Both the position numbers and the translations under genes were made by a program. Below the pieces are notes generated by a model. That model had not been told where the DNA came from. It ran no database searches and worked only from the letters and a program-made list of their open reading frames with translations. This document shows positions 49,233 to 58,163 of a stretch of DNA of 63,696 bases, piece by piece. Every line of letters starts with the position of its first letter. Positions within the stretch are counted from its first letter, which is position 1. Origin of the DNA: CAYXDO01 sp964463485 (GTDB lineage: Bacteria; Myxococcota; Kuafuiibacteriia; Kuafuiibacteriales; Kuafuiibacteriaceae); the NCBI GenBank assembly GCA_964463485.1, contig CAYXDO010000055.1, forward strand, positions 1 through 63,696. Direction: 5' to 3'.

Positions 49233-49250
49233 GGGCCCGTTCTCGGGCCC
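49233..49250. other. Perfect 7-bp hairpin before the M16 gene
   Basis: GGGCCCG, a TTCT loop and CGGGCCC form a 7-bp GC stem at 49233-49250, 10 nt upstream of the M16 start codon. It may act as a leader structure hindering translation, or as part of the end of the glpK transcript. Confidence 0.4.
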
Positions 49251-49270
49251 GTGGTCAAGAGCAGCCGCCG

Positions 49271-49293
49271 CCGCGATCCGCGCGGGATCGCGG
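49271..49293 (-). terminator. Strong hairpin after glpK
   Basis: CCGCGATCC (49271-49279) pairs perfectly with GGATCGCGG (49285-49293) over a 5-nt loop, 37 nt beyond the glpK stop. No U-run follows, but the 9-bp GC-rich stem is the likeliest transcript end. Confidence 0.45.
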
Positions 49294-49329
49294 CAGGTAC
49301 GGCGTCCGCTCGAATTCCCGCTACTCTGG

Positions 49330-50811
49330 TCAGGCGCGATCGACCGCAGCGTTCCAGCGTTTGATGAGCGCCTGCGAGCGTTCGCGGTCCGCTGGGAGGA
49401 ACTTTTTGTCCTCCCGCCAGGCGTCTCGAATCGCCTGCTTCGACGAAAACGTCCCGACGCCGAGCCCAGCGAGGAAGGCCGCGCCGGCTGCAGTGGTCTC
49501 GAGCATGTGCGGTCGCACGACGGGTTGCTCGATGAGATCTGCCTGCGTCTGCATCAACAGATCGTTGGCCGCGGCGCCGCCGTCGACCTTCAAGCTTCGG
49601 AGCGCGCCGGCGTCTTTGCGCAACGCATCGAGCACTTCGAAGACGGAGAGCGCCACGCCCTCGAGCGTCGCGCGTGCGATGTGGCCTCGGTTCGTGTCAC
49701 GCGTGATGCCCGTGATGAGGCCGCGGGCCCCTGCGCGCCAATGGGGTGCGCCCAGCCCGGTGAGCGCGGGGACGAAGACGACGTCTCCGGAGCTGTCGAC
49801 TGTGCGTGCCAGAGACTCGACCTCGCTCGAGCTCTGAATGATCCCGAGCCCATCTCGGAGCCACTGCACGGCGGCGCCCGCGATGAACACCGAACCCTCG
49901 AGCGCGTACTCGATCGGACCGTCAGGGCCGAGCTTCCAGGCGCACGTCGTCAGCAAGTTGTGCTTCGAGCGCGCGAGCCGCGTGCCCGTGTTCAAGAGCA
50001 AGAACGCGCCCGTGCCATACGTGCACTTGGCGTCGCCTTCGTCGAAGCACGCCTGACCGAACAACGCGGCTTGTTGATCGCCCGCAATTCCCGCGATGGG
50101 AATGCCGTCAGGAAGGCTCGGGACCCCACGCGTGAGCCCATAGATCTCGGAGGAAGATCGGATCTCCGGCAAGACCGCGCGAGGGACCCGAAAGATTTCC
50201 AAGAGCTCGTCATCCCACGCGCCTGTCGAGAGTGAAAACAGCGACGTTCGCGAAGCGTTGGACACGTCCGTGGCGTGGACCGAGCCGCCCGTGAGTCGCC
50301 AGAGCAAGAAGGTGTCGATGTTGCCGGCGATGATTTCTTTCCGCTCTGCGCGAAGGCGCGCGCGCTCCACGTGGTCGAGCAGCCAGGCGATCTTGGTCGC
50401 AGAAAAATACGGGTCGAGCACGAGCCCCGTTCGCTCGCGAACGATCGCTTCGTGCCCCTTCTCTCTCAAGCTCGCGCAAATGTCGGAGGTACGTCGGCAC
50501 TGCCAGACGATCGCGTTGTGAATGGGCTGTCCGGTCTTGGCGTCCCAAAGACCCACCGTCTCGCGCTGGTTCGTGATGCCGATCCCCTTGATGCGCTTGG
50601 GATCGAGCGCGAGCTTGGCCAAGAGCGCGCCGAGCGTGTCCGTCGTCGAGCGCCAAATATCCTCGAGGTCGTGCTCCACCCAACCCGGCTTCGGGAAGAT
50701 CTGACGAAACTCCTTGGTGTGTCGGCCGAGGACGCCGAGGTCCTTCGACATGGCGAGCACCGTCGTGCCCGTCGTGCCCTGGTCGATCGCGAGAATCACA
50801 TCACTCGACAT
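49330..50811 (-). CDS. glpK: Glycerol kinase
   Basis: A 493-residue enzyme that phosphorylates glycerol to sn-glycerol 3-phosphate. It is a full FGGY kinase: ATP loop LAIDQGTTGTTVLAMSK at the start, substrate residues in GITNQRETVGLWD (Arg/Glu), IVWQCRR (Trp) and DPYFSATKIAWLLD (Tyr), and AGDQQAALFGQ (Asp/Gln). The C-terminal SLKVDGGAAANDLLMQTQADL gives the adenosine motif. Length is normal for the family. No glpF or glpD is adjacent; it stands alone on the minus strand. The ATG start agrees with the family N-terminus. Confidence 0.96.
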   Translation of the reverse strand: MSSDVILAIDQGTTGTTVLAMSKDLGVLGRHTKEFRQIFPKPGWVEHDLEDIWRSTTDTLGALLAKLALDPKRIKGIGITNQRETVGLWDAKTGQPIHNAIVWQCRRTSDICASLREKGHEAIVRERTGLVLDPYFSATKIAWLLDHVERARLRAERKEIIAGNIDTFLLWRLTGGSVHATDVSNASRTSLFSLSTGAWDDELLEIFRVPRAVLPEIRSSSEIYGLTRGVPSLPDGIPIAGIAGDQQAALFGQACFDEGDAKCTYGTGAFLLLNTGTRLARSKHNLLTTCAWKLGPDGPIEYALEGSVFIAGAAVQWLRDGLGIIQSSSEVESLARTVDSSGDVVFVPALTGLGAPHWRAGARGLITGITRDTNRGHIARATLEGVALSVFEVLDALRKDAGALRSLKVDGGAAANDLLMQTQADLIEQPVVRPHMLETTAAGAAFLAGLGVGTFSSKQAIRDAWREDKKFLPADRERSQALIKRWNAAVDRA

Positions 50812-50932
50812 GGCCCGCGAACCTAGCTGGATCGCTCGTTCTGCAAAAGTGCCGGCGCGTCATTGCGTTCAGAGGTCCTCTGAGCACGCTTCCTCACGTC
50901 GCCTCCGATCAGTTCGTGTAGGCTGGTCGGAG

Positions 50933-52084
50933 ATGCTCAAACGCTCGGTCTTCGCGCTCGCGCTCACGATCTCGTGTGGCGAAAGCGTCGGCGAGGATGG
51001 CACCGATCTGCCCTTTCCGTACGAGGCGCTCCGCGGTGGCTTTGTCTTCTCTACGCGCGCAATCGTGGGTAGCGCCGGCTACGATCTGTACTGGGCTCCG
51101 GTGCCCGATGGAGCTTCCGTCGACAGCGTCCCCGCCGAGCGACTCACCGACAGCAGCGAGAACGATTGGCAGCCGTCCGCGGCTCTGGCTGGCAGGGGCC
51201 TCGCCTTTGCTCGCGACTCCGGCATCCACGTGATCAGCTCGTCGGGCCGCATCAAACGAATCTCTGATACGACCGACACCCCGTTCGTCGATTCGCTGCC
51301 CTCGGTCTCGCCCGAGGCAGACCGGGTGGCGTGGGTGCGCGAAGACTCCTCACGGCCCATCGGCGATTCCGGGTACTTCGAATCCTTCGTCATGATGGCT
51401 GCGTTCGACGGCACGCAAATGCGCGAGGTTCAACCCACTCGCGGCTTGATCCAGGACGCACCCGTCTTCGACCCAGATCCCAAACGCGCTCGACTCGCCT
51501 GGAGCGAGTTCGATCCCACGAGCATCGTGGCGGCGTTCGGGCCCCGCAACTACGGCATCTTCGTCTACGACTATGTCGCCGAGTCAGGAGACTACGTGTG
51601 CCAGTCCGTCGACGGCATCACGCCTGGCGCCGGCGCCGTGACGCCGTCTCCCGACCAGCGCAGCTATCGCTGCTTCGCCCAGCACCTCGCTTGGCCGGTC
51701 CCCGACACGATCGTCACCGGCCAAGATCTCCTCGAAATCAGCACGACCGGGGGCTCGCTCGCCTCGACGCTCTCCATGATCCTCGAGTCGATCGGCGCCC
51801 AGCAGGCAGGCTATCCGTTCGTGGACCCTCGTCGGGATGGCTTCCATGCTGCCTTTCCGATCTCTGTGAGCTTCTCGAACGACGCGCGCCAGCTCTTCCT
51901 CTTCGACGGTGTCGTCGGATCGGTCGAAGGCGACGATCCAACGCTCGCCTTCTTCGGCGCTCGTTATGACGGCGGCGGTCTCTTTCGGGTGCGTGTGGCG
52001 GGCCAGACCCAGGACGTCGACACGATCAGCACTCGGGAATACTTCCTGTCCGTGGCCACGCCGACCATCATTCCCAGCTTTTAG
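50933..52084 (+). CDS. Lipoprotein with TolB-like beta-propeller
   Basis: A 383-residue predicted lipoprotein (lipobox LTISC, Cys15). The mature part is beta-rich with repeats such as LAFARDSGIHVISSSGRIKRISDT, PSVSPEADRVAWVRED and PVFDPDPKRARLAWSEFDP, matching TolB/WD40-like blades. It ends with YDGGGLFRVRV. No enzyme motif. The ATG at 50933 gives the signal; the frame upstream lies over the glpK start. It probably binds a partner at the outer membrane. It is divergent from glpK (121 nt between) and followed by a nested dyad region. Confidence 0.7.
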   Translation: MLKRSVFALALTISCGESVGEDGTDLPFPYEALRGGFVFSTRAIVGSAGYDLYWAPVPDGASVDSVPAERLTDSSENDWQPSAALAGRGLAFARDSGIHVISSSGRIKRISDTTDTPFVDSLPSVSPEADRVAWVREDSSRPIGDSGYFESFVMMAAFDGTQMREVQPTRGLIQDAPVFDPDPKRARLAWSEFDPTSIVAAFGPRNYGIFVYDYVAESGDYVCQSVDGITPGAGAVTPSPDQRSYRCFAQHLAWPVPDTIVTGQDLLEISTTGGSLASTLSMILESIGAQQAGYPFVDPRRDGFHAAFPISVSFSNDARQLFLFDGVVGSVEGDDPTLAFFGARYDGGGLFRVRVAGQTQDVDTISTREYFLSVATPTIIPSF

Positions 52085-52086
52085 AT

Positions 52087-52137
52087 GACGGGTTTTTGAG
52101 GACACGTTAAGAGTTAACTCCAGCATCCCGACCCGTC
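52087..52137. other. Nested dyad after the lipoprotein gene
   Basis: GACGGGT (52087-52093) pairs with ACCCGTC (52131-52137); inside is GTTAA-GAG-TTAAC (52106-52118). This could be a terminator of the lipoprotein gene, or an operator for the kinase gene that starts at 52246. The gap otherwise shows nothing. Confidence 0.35.
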
Positions 52138-52245
52138 GGTTCAAGGATCCGAAGCCGAGATCTCGTCGTTTCTCGGCAGTCGCGGTATTGCGGGACAGAG
52201 GATTCCGGCGAGGGCTCCCTCCCCTTGCCGAGAAGAACGGCCATC

Positions 52246-54123
52246 GTGGCGGCGAAGCAAGAGGCCAAGGCTAAGATTGCCAAGAACGCCGGCTTCCCGC
52301 GCCCGTTCGGTCCCTACCTGCTCGAGAAGAATTTGTCGCGGGGTGGCATGGGCGAGGTTTTCCTCGCCGTGCCTCGCGGCGTTCGGCGTCGATGTGTCAT
52401 CAAGACGATTCGCACGGATCTGACGGGAGACGAGGAGTTCGTCGGTCGGTTCACGGACGAAGCGAAGATCATGGTTCGCATCGTCCACGACAACATCATT
52501 CGCGTGTTCGACTGCGGGAAGATCGGGCCCGAGTTCTACATCGCGATGGAGTACGTGCACGGGCGCGACCTGGGAGACGTGCTCGACCGTGCGTTCGAGC
52601 GGGGACAGCCGCTGCCCAAGGAGCTCGGCCTCTACATCACGCAGGGGCTCGTGCGCGGGCTCGATTACGCCCACAACCTCAAGGACGAGCGCGGTCGGCC
52701 GATGAACTTGGTTCACCGGGACATCTCGCCGCAGAACGTGCTCGTCGGGTTCGACGGCTCGATCAAGTTGATCGATTTTGGGCTAGCGCGAACGGAGCTT
52801 CTACCTGCGCGCACGCAAGGAGCGCTGGCGGTTGGCAAGTATGGCTACATGCCGCCGGAGCAAGCGCGTCACGAGAAGATCGATGGTCGCGCGGACATCT
52901 ACGCCGCTGGCGTGATGTTGTTCGAAGTCTTCACCGGTGACCGGCTCGTCGACGAGCAAGATCAAGCGACGTTGTGGAGCCGCGTGCTCAACCCGAATCA
53001 CCGGCCTCCGAGCGCTTCGTACCCGGGCGTTCCGCGCGAGATCGACGACTTGGTGTTGAAGTCGGTCGCGTCCAAGCCCGACGATCGGTTTCAGAACGCG
53101 CAGGAGGTGCTCGACTTCGTACACCGCATGAAGACGCGGGTCGCGAAGCCCGAGGAGTTCATCGAGTACCTTCGCTTTCTGTACCCGCGCGTGGATTTCA
53201 GCGCGCCAGCTCTGCCCGATTTCGGGGAGGACGAGGAGAAGAACGAGTTCGAAGAATCCGAGAAGTCGGTCGTCATCGCGCTGTCCGAGGAGGGCGCCAA
53301 GTCGGTCTTCGGGCGCGGCGAGCTTCCCATTCAGTTCACGCGGCAGCTCGACATGCGCAAGCTGCGCGCGGAGCTCGAAGCCGAAAAGAAGCGACGCGCA
53401 AAAGGTAAGGACGCGCCGGACAACGACGTCGTGACCGGAGAGCTCACGGTCGGAGATCGGTCTACGTTTGGGGAGTCGGAGGCGACGATGATGGAAGCGC
53501 GAGACGATTCGCGCACGGCCATTGCTCAGCCTGCGCGAGACGATCCTCCTTCGTACGGAACGCTCGTCGACTACTCAGCGCCTCACCACGCGACTCAGAA
53601 GATCGAATCCGATCCTCGCGGGTCGCCGTTGAAGGCCGGCAAGAACCCACTCGGCGCGAGCCGCCCTTCGGGTCATCAATTTCCCGACGAGGAGGCGACC
53701 GTGATGATGGCGGCGCCGAGCCTGAACGCGCCGGGCTGGCCCGAGAAGGTCGCTCCCAAGGTCACGAACGAAGGCGACCCGGACTACATGGAGCCCACGC
53801 GGCTCGCCGCGCCGCGAACGCAGAATTCGCCTGCGCCCGAGGTCGTGCCGCCGGACAAGAAGCGCAAGCCAGCCAAGCACGAGGACGTCGAAGAAGAGGA
53901 CTCCGCGAAGGCTTCTGGCGACAAGAAGCCCCGCGTCGAAAAACGGCGAGAGATTCGCGAAGAGCGTCGAGAACCGCCGCCTCGTGACGGCTCGAGCTCA
54001 GACAACACCGAGGCGCCTCCTCCCGCGATCCCCAAACCGAACTATCTCCTGCTCGGCATCATCTTCATCGGAATGTCGACGATCATCTTGCTTCTGTTGA
54101 TTCTGATCTTGCGCACCGATTGA
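52246..54123 (+). CDS. Ser/Thr protein kinase with C-terminal membrane anchor
   Basis: A 625-residue Pkn-type kinase. The Hanks domain covers about residues 20-300: LSRGGMGEVFLAV, Lys53 (CVIKTI), HRDISPQN (Asp159), DFG (Asp177), YGYMPPEQ and DIYAAGVMLFEVF. A long acidic and polar linker (about 310-590) has no fold. One membrane segment (YLLLGIIFIGMSTIILLLLILIL) ends the protein with only three residues beyond it, so it has no sensor domain and is a tail-anchored cytosolic kinase. The GTG at 52246 follows GAGAAG; a TTG at 52225 is an alternative start. The gene precedes guaB1 by 21 nt on the same strand. Targets are unknown. Confidence 0.9.
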   Translation: MAAKQEAKAKIAKNAGFPRPFGPYLLEKNLSRGGMGEVFLAVPRGVRRRCVIKTIRTDLTGDEEFVGRFTDEAKIMVRIVHDNIIRVFDCGKIGPEFYIAMEYVHGRDLGDVLDRAFERGQPLPKELGLYITQGLVRGLDYAHNLKDERGRPMNLVHRDISPQNVLVGFDGSIKLIDFGLARTELLPARTQGALAVGKYGYMPPEQARHEKIDGRADIYAAGVMLFEVFTGDRLVDEQDQATLWSRVLNPNHRPPSASYPGVPREIDDLVLKSVASKPDDRFQNAQEVLDFVHRMKTRVAKPEEFIEYLRFLYPRVDFSAPALPDFGEDEEKNEFEESEKSVVIALSEEGAKSVFGRGELPIQFTRQLDMRKLRAELEAEKKRRAKGKDAPDNDVVTGELTVGDRSTFGESEATMMEARDDSRTAIAQPARDDPPSYGTLVDYSAPHHATQKIESDPRGSPLKAGKNPLGASRPSGHQFPDEEATVMMAAPSLNAPGWPEKVAPKVTNEGDPDYMEPTRLAAPRTQNSPAPEVVPPDKKRKPAKHEDVEEEDSAKASGDKKPRVEKRREIREERREPPPRDGSSSDNTEAPPPAIPKPNYLLLGIIFIGMSTIILLLLILILRTD

Positions 54124-54144
54124 CCTCCGGCTCGACTTCCGTCG

Positions 54145-55593
54145 ATGCGGTTTCTTCATCCCGAACACGACGCCGTACTCGAGCTCTCCCTCGACGATGT
54201 CTTCATGGTTCCGGGTCAGTGGGACGGAGGCTCGCGGCTCGAGGTCGACCTAACCCCCGACGACTTCCCCGGTGGCTGCCACCCTCTGGTGTCAGCGAAC
54301 ATGAACGCGGTCACCGGCAAGCGCATGGCCGAGACGATGGCTCGTATGGGAGGCGTGGGCATACTGCCCCAAGACATGGAGCTTCGGACCGTCGAACGGA
54401 TCGTGCGCTTCGTGAAGAGTGTCGATCCAAGATACGACACCGCGGTCGAGGTCAGGCCCGAAGCTACCATTCGCGATGTGTTGGGGCTCTATAGGAAGCG
54501 ATCGCATGACATGGTGGTCGTGGTCGATGAAGAACGACGGCCGGTGGGGATCATCACGCACGCGGACCTCCGAGATCGCGACCAGTACACCCCCGCTGCG
54601 CTCGTGATGTCGAAGCGCTTGGTGACCATCAGGGCCGGCGCCACCAACCGCGAAGCCTTCACGCTCATGGAAGAGGAGCGCGTCAAAGGAGTGCCGGTGA
54701 TCGGCGACGACGGCAGGCTCGTGGGTCTGCTCACTCGTGAGGAAGCCGTACGCTCCGAGGTCCTACGACCGTCCCTCGATCCGTCGGGGCGTTTGTTGAC
54801 GGCCGCCGCGATAGGGATCGGTGCTCAAGTCGAAGAGAACGCGGCGTCTCTTCGAGACATGGGCGTGGACTGCATCGTGCTCGACACGGCCCACGGCCAT
54901 CAGCGGCGTATGCTAGAGGCTGTACAGAAAGTTCGTGCTCTCCTCGGACCCGAGGCCGTGCTCGTGGCGGGCAACGTGTGTACGGCAGCGGGCACTCGAG
55001 CGTTGATCGAGGCAGGCGCGTCCATCGTGAAGGTCAACGTCGGTCCCGGCGCGATGTGCACCACTCGCATGCAAACGGGCGTGGGTCGACCCACGTTCAG
55101 CGCCGTGCTCGACTCCGCGACTGAAGCCCGCGAACATGGTCGCCACGTCTGGGCCGACGGCGGCGTGCGTCACCCGCGCGACGTAGCGCTGTACCTCGCC
55201 GCCGGAGCGAGCCGTGTCATGATCGGCACGAGCCTCGCCGGCACCTACGAGAGCCCCGGTGACATCAAAGAGGACAAAGACGGAGTCCTGTACAAAGAGA
55301 ACTACGGCATGGCCAGCGCACGTGCCGTACTCGAGCGATCGAGCCGGCTGTCGCCCCTCGAACAGGCCAAACGCAGCCTCTTTCGCGAAGGCATCTCGTC
55401 TTCGAAGATTTATCTGCGACCTGGCTTCGAATCCGTCGGCTCGATCCTCGTCGATATGTTTACCGGACTCACCTCGTCGTTCACGTACGTCGGCGCGACT
55501 CGTCTCGCTGAGTTCAGGCAGCGCGCCGTCATTGGCGTTCAGACCCCCGCCGGCTTTCACGAAGGTCGGCCCCATGGCGCGATCCGAAACTGA
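54145..55593 (+). CDS. GuaB1-type GMP reductase (IMPDH-related)
   Basis: A 482-residue IMPDH/GMP-reductase barrel with two inserted CBS domains (about residues 95-150 and 155-205). The catalytic Cys is Cys305 in GPGAMCTTRMQTGVGRP. The TGVGRP sequence after the Cys, in place of the IMPDH pattern AGVGVPQ, and the SANMNAVTGKRMAETMARMGG start resemble the GuaB1 group of actinobacteria, shown to be GMP reductases (GMP to IMP with NADPH). The CBS pair probably binds purine nucleotides for control. True GuaB would be elsewhere. It lies 21 nt after the kinase gene and shares its strand, so it may be co-transcribed with it. Confidence 0.85.
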   Translation: MRFLHPEHDAVLELSLDDVFMVPGQWDGGSRLEVDLTPDDFPGGCHPLVSANMNAVTGKRMAETMARMGGVGILPQDMELRTVERIVRFVKSVDPRYDTAVEVRPEATIRDVLGLYRKRSHDMVVVVDEERRPVGIITHADLRDRDQYTPAALVMSKRLVTIRAGATNREAFTLMEEERVKGVPVIGDDGRLVGLLTREEAVRSEVLRPSLDPSGRLLTAAAIGIGAQVEENAASLRDMGVDCIVLDTAHGHQRRMLEAVQKVRALLGPEAVLVAGNVCTAAGTRALIEAGASIVKVNVGPGAMCTTRMQTGVGRPTFSAVLDSATEAREHGRHVWADGGVRHPRDVALYLAAGASRVMIGTSLAGTYESPGDIKEDKDGVLYKENYGMASARAVLERSSRLSPLEQAKRSLFREGISSSKIYLRPGFESVGSILVDMFTGLTSSFTYVGATRLAEFRQRAVIGVQTPAGFHEGRPHGAIRN

Positions 55594-55608
55594 GCTCGAA
55601 ACTGAGCT
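55585..55608. repeat. Two tandem copies of a 12-nt unit at the guaB1 end
   Basis: CGAAACTGAGCT occurs twice in a row (55585-55596 and 55597-55608). The first copy contains the guaB1 stop codon (55591-55593). A recent local duplication is likely; it has no effect on the protein. Confidence 0.85.
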
Positions 55609-55615
55609 CGACGGT

Positions 55616-56488
55616 CTATTCCAGCTGAATGGCGGGGAGGGTCCCCTCGGTTGTCTCGGTCCCGCTCAGGAGCACCAGGCCTACGCCCGTGCCCACCGCA
55701 AGCGCTCCGACTCCCACCCAGAACCACCAACGCTCGTATAGCTCCGGCTCCGCCGGAAGAATCGGCGCAACCACGATTGGGTTCGGATCGACCTTCGCCT
55801 CCACGACGCGCTCCACCACGAGGCTCGACGGCGCTTCCGGTGAGCCCACCTGCGCGACTATCCGGCCCGCTACGTCTCGCGCGATCACGTAGTACTCCAC
55901 GCGGAGCTCTCCGTCCGTCGCGGTCGCGGGCAATCGGGCGTCCAAATGGGCCAGGCCGTCGATGCTCACTTTTGTCCCGAGGAACGCCTCGGGCGGTCTG
56001 CGCGTGTACAGCATGACATCTACCGCGAGTCGCAGCGGGTCCTCGATTCGGCCCTTCCAGATGATTTGTTCTCCAACGACTTCGGCGGTTACGTCTACGA
56101 GCTTCGGGCGCTCGATCATCTTCGCTCGCACCTTGTTGAAGACCTCGAGGATCTTGGGCGAGAGGCGCGGGTCGAGGTCGAAGCCCGGATCGAGCGAGAG
56201 CAGCGCTCCGAAGGCGGCCTGCGCCGCCTCGGGGGCTCCGCGAGCTACGTAGGCAATGCCGAGCAGCCGGTACACGTCGAGCTTCTGCTCGCGCGGGAGC
56301 TCCTTCTGGGCGAGGCTCTCCAAGATCTCCGCGCCCTCGGCGAAACGAAGCTCCACCTCGATCAGCCGACGCGCGCTCTCGATCTCGGGGTCCGGCTCGG
56401 CGTAGGCGCTCGAGACACACGCAGCCAAAGCGGCCGCGATCAGCGCTCCGCGTCGCACGCGCGGAGCATACCGCAGAGCCTCCTCCAC
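55616..56488 (-). CDS. TPR-like protein with C-terminal membrane segment (copy 2)
   Basis: A 290-residue protein with a signal peptide (about residues 14-30, LIAAALAACVSSAYA). Residues 30-135 are helical and TPR-like: LDVYRLLGIAYVARGAPEAAQAAFGALLSLDPGFDLDPRLSPKILEVFNKVR. A beta-rich middle follows, then LYERWWFWVGVGALAVGTGVGLVLLSG near the end. Both the LDP-FDLDP-LSPKI-EVFNKVR block and the YER-xFW-VGVG segment match copy 1 at 35900-36760, so the two are paralogues. It is convergent with guaB1 and divergent from the lipoprotein gene at 56549. Copy 1 is coupled to a Ser/Thr kinase gene; here a Ser/Thr kinase gene is two genes away. Function unknown. Confidence 0.68.
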   Translation of the reverse strand: MEEALRYAPRVRRGALIAAALAACVSSAYAEPDPEIESARRLIEVELRFAEGAEILESLAQKELPREQKLDVYRLLGIAYVARGAPEAAQAAFGALLSLDPGFDLDPRLSPKILEVFNKVRAKMIERPKLVDVTAEVVGEQIIWKGRIEDPLRLAVDVMLYTRRPPEAFLGTKVSIDGLAHLDARLPATATDGELRVEYYVIARDVAGRIVAQVGSPEAPSSLVVERVVEAKVDPNPIVVAPILPAEPELYERWWFWVGVGALAVGTGVGLVLLSGTETTEGTLPAIQLE

Positions 56489-56548
56489 GGCCCAAAGGGT
56501 TGATCACTCGATATCGAAGGAGGACGCTCTGCTCGCTCGGCTGTTTCG

Positions 56549-58039
56549 ATGGGTTATCCTCTAGCGCGGTCCGCGTTCGCGTTCGAGCTCTGTGGAGCGC
56601 TTCTCTTGGCTTGTGCGCGTCCAAAGCCAGAAGGACCGGGCCCGCACGTGTTCGACGATCTGCGACACTCCACGAAGCAGAACCGGCTCGACTACCGGCT
56701 CGGGCCCGACACCTTCGCGTACCAAGGTCTGTTCGCCTACGCGCGCTTGTTCGATCGTCTGGAGGCGGGCGGATACTCCACGCACTCGCTCGATGAGCCC
56801 CTCACCCCTGATGGCCTCGATGGTTTCGAGACGCTCTTCATCAACCTCGTGAGCGAGGACCTCCCGGACTTCGACGCGGAGGAGCTCGACGCCGTCGCGG
56901 CCTTCGTAGAACACGGCGGCGGGCTCGTGCTGATCGCGGATCACTCGAACGCGTACGGCCACGCAGAGCGCATCAACCGTTTGCTCGCACCGTCCGGCCT
57001 CGCGGCGATGCTTCACACCGCCGTCGAGAACGATCCGGACGCGACCGTCGAAGGTACGGGCTGGTTGCTCGTGTCGGCCTTCGCCGAGCACCCGGTGACC
57101 AAGGAAATTCGCGCGATCAGCCTGCAAACGGGCGGTCCCATTTGGGGTGGCACGGGGCTCGCCTTCACGTCCGAGGACAGCTTCGCCGATCTTTGGAACC
57201 CAAACGATCCGAACGGACACTACGGCAACTGGACGCACGATGGCGACGAGGCGGTCGAGCCTCGAGGACCGTTGTCGGTGGTCTCGGTCGCCGAGTGGGG
57301 CCGAGGCCGAGTCGTGGTCATTGGAGATCAAAACATCTTCGGCGACGCGTGGCTCTACTTTGCGGACAATTTCACGTTGGCGGCCAACGCCTTCGATTGG
57401 GTGACCCATCGCGAGGACGCGCCGCTGCGGGCGGTGCCGTCTACCAAGCTCTCGATCGGGCTCGATCAACGGTCTGCTCCGCGAGCGGCGGGGCGCACGG
57501 ACCCCAGCGGTTTCTATGGCTTCTTCGTCGCGCTCAATCGTCACGCGGAGGTCGAGGCCCACGCGCGCTTCGAGCTCGGCGAGGATCGGATCACGATCCT
57601 GACCGAGCCCTCGGTTGGACTCGACGACGCGGCCGTTCAGAAGGTCCGCGGGCGATTGCGGGCGGGCGGCGACCTCTGGGTCTTGGGCGAGACGCCAGCC
57701 GCTCGCCAGCTCCTCTTCGCGCTGGACTCGACCTATCCGGGATCAGACTCGGGGGGTGAGTTGCGATCGACGCACCTCACCTCCTCGGTGCTCGACGTCG
57801 ACGACCTCGAGCTGACGACATCGGTCCTGCGCCTGAGTTGGGGGAGCTCGCTCATTTCGGGTGATGGCTTCGACGTCGCACGCGAGGCTTCGGTCTTGGG
57901 CGGCAGAGTGGTCGTCTTTCCGAGCGCGCGACCGTTCATCAACGCGACGCTCGGGGATCCAGGCAAGGAGCCCGCCGGAGAGGCAAGGCAGGCGCACGCG
58001 TTGGTCGGGCGCCTCGTCGCCTGGGCGGCAACGCGCTGA
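56549..58039 (+). CDS. Lipoprotein of unknown function (GATase-like domain)
   Basis: A 496-residue predicted lipoprotein (lipobox LLLAC, Cys22). Residues about 30-270 look like a class I glutamine-amidotransferase-like or DUF4350-like alpha/beta domain (FETLFINLVSEDLPDFDAEELDAVAAFVEHGGGLVLIADHSN, then GRVVVIGDQNIFGDAWLYFADN). No Cys nucleophile is seen, so it is not a working amidotransferase. The second half (ALRAVPSTKLS... ITILTEPSVGLDDAAVQKVRGRLRAGGDLWVLGET) repeats a similar fold. The protein may bind sugars or peptides in the periplasm. No operon partner on its strand. Function unknown. Confidence 0.65.
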   Translation: MGYPLARSAFAFELCGALLLACARPKPEGPGPHVFDDLRHSTKQNRLDYRLGPDTFAYQGLFAYARLFDRLEAGGYSTHSLDEPLTPDGLDGFETLFINLVSEDLPDFDAEELDAVAAFVEHGGGLVLIADHSNAYGHAERINRLLAPSGLAAMLHTAVENDPDATVEGTGWLLVSAFAEHPVTKEIRAISLQTGGPIWGGTGLAFTSEDSFADLWNPNDPNGHYGNWTHDGDEAVEPRGPLSVVSVAEWGRGRVVVIGDQNIFGDAWLYFADNFTLAANAFDWVTHREDAPLRAVPSTKLSIGLDQRSAPRAAGRTDPSGFYGFFVALNRHAEVEAHARFELGEDRITILTEPSVGLDDAAVQKVRGRLRAGGDLWVLGETPAARQLLFALDSTYPGSDSGGELRSTHLTSSVLDVDDLELTTSVLRLSWGSSLISGDGFDVAREASVLGGRVVVFPSARPFINATLGDPGKEPAGEARQAHALVGRLVAWAATR

Positions 58040-58117
58040 AACGGTCCCTGGGAGCGCCTATCCTCTTGTCCTTGGGCGGAAGCCGAGGAGCTCTTTCGCC
58101 AGGGTGTGGGCTTCGGC

Positions 58118-58152
58118 TCCGTGACCTCTGTGGTTTGACCGGTGGTCACGGA
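58118..58152. terminator. Bidirectional hairpin between convergent genes
   Basis: TCCGTGACC (58118-58126) pairs perfectly with GGTCACGGA (58144-58152) around a 17-nt loop. It lies in the 124-nt gap between two converging genes, the right place for a shared terminator, although there is no long T-run on either side. Confidence 0.45.
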
Positions 58153-58163
58153 TTTGCGGGGAC

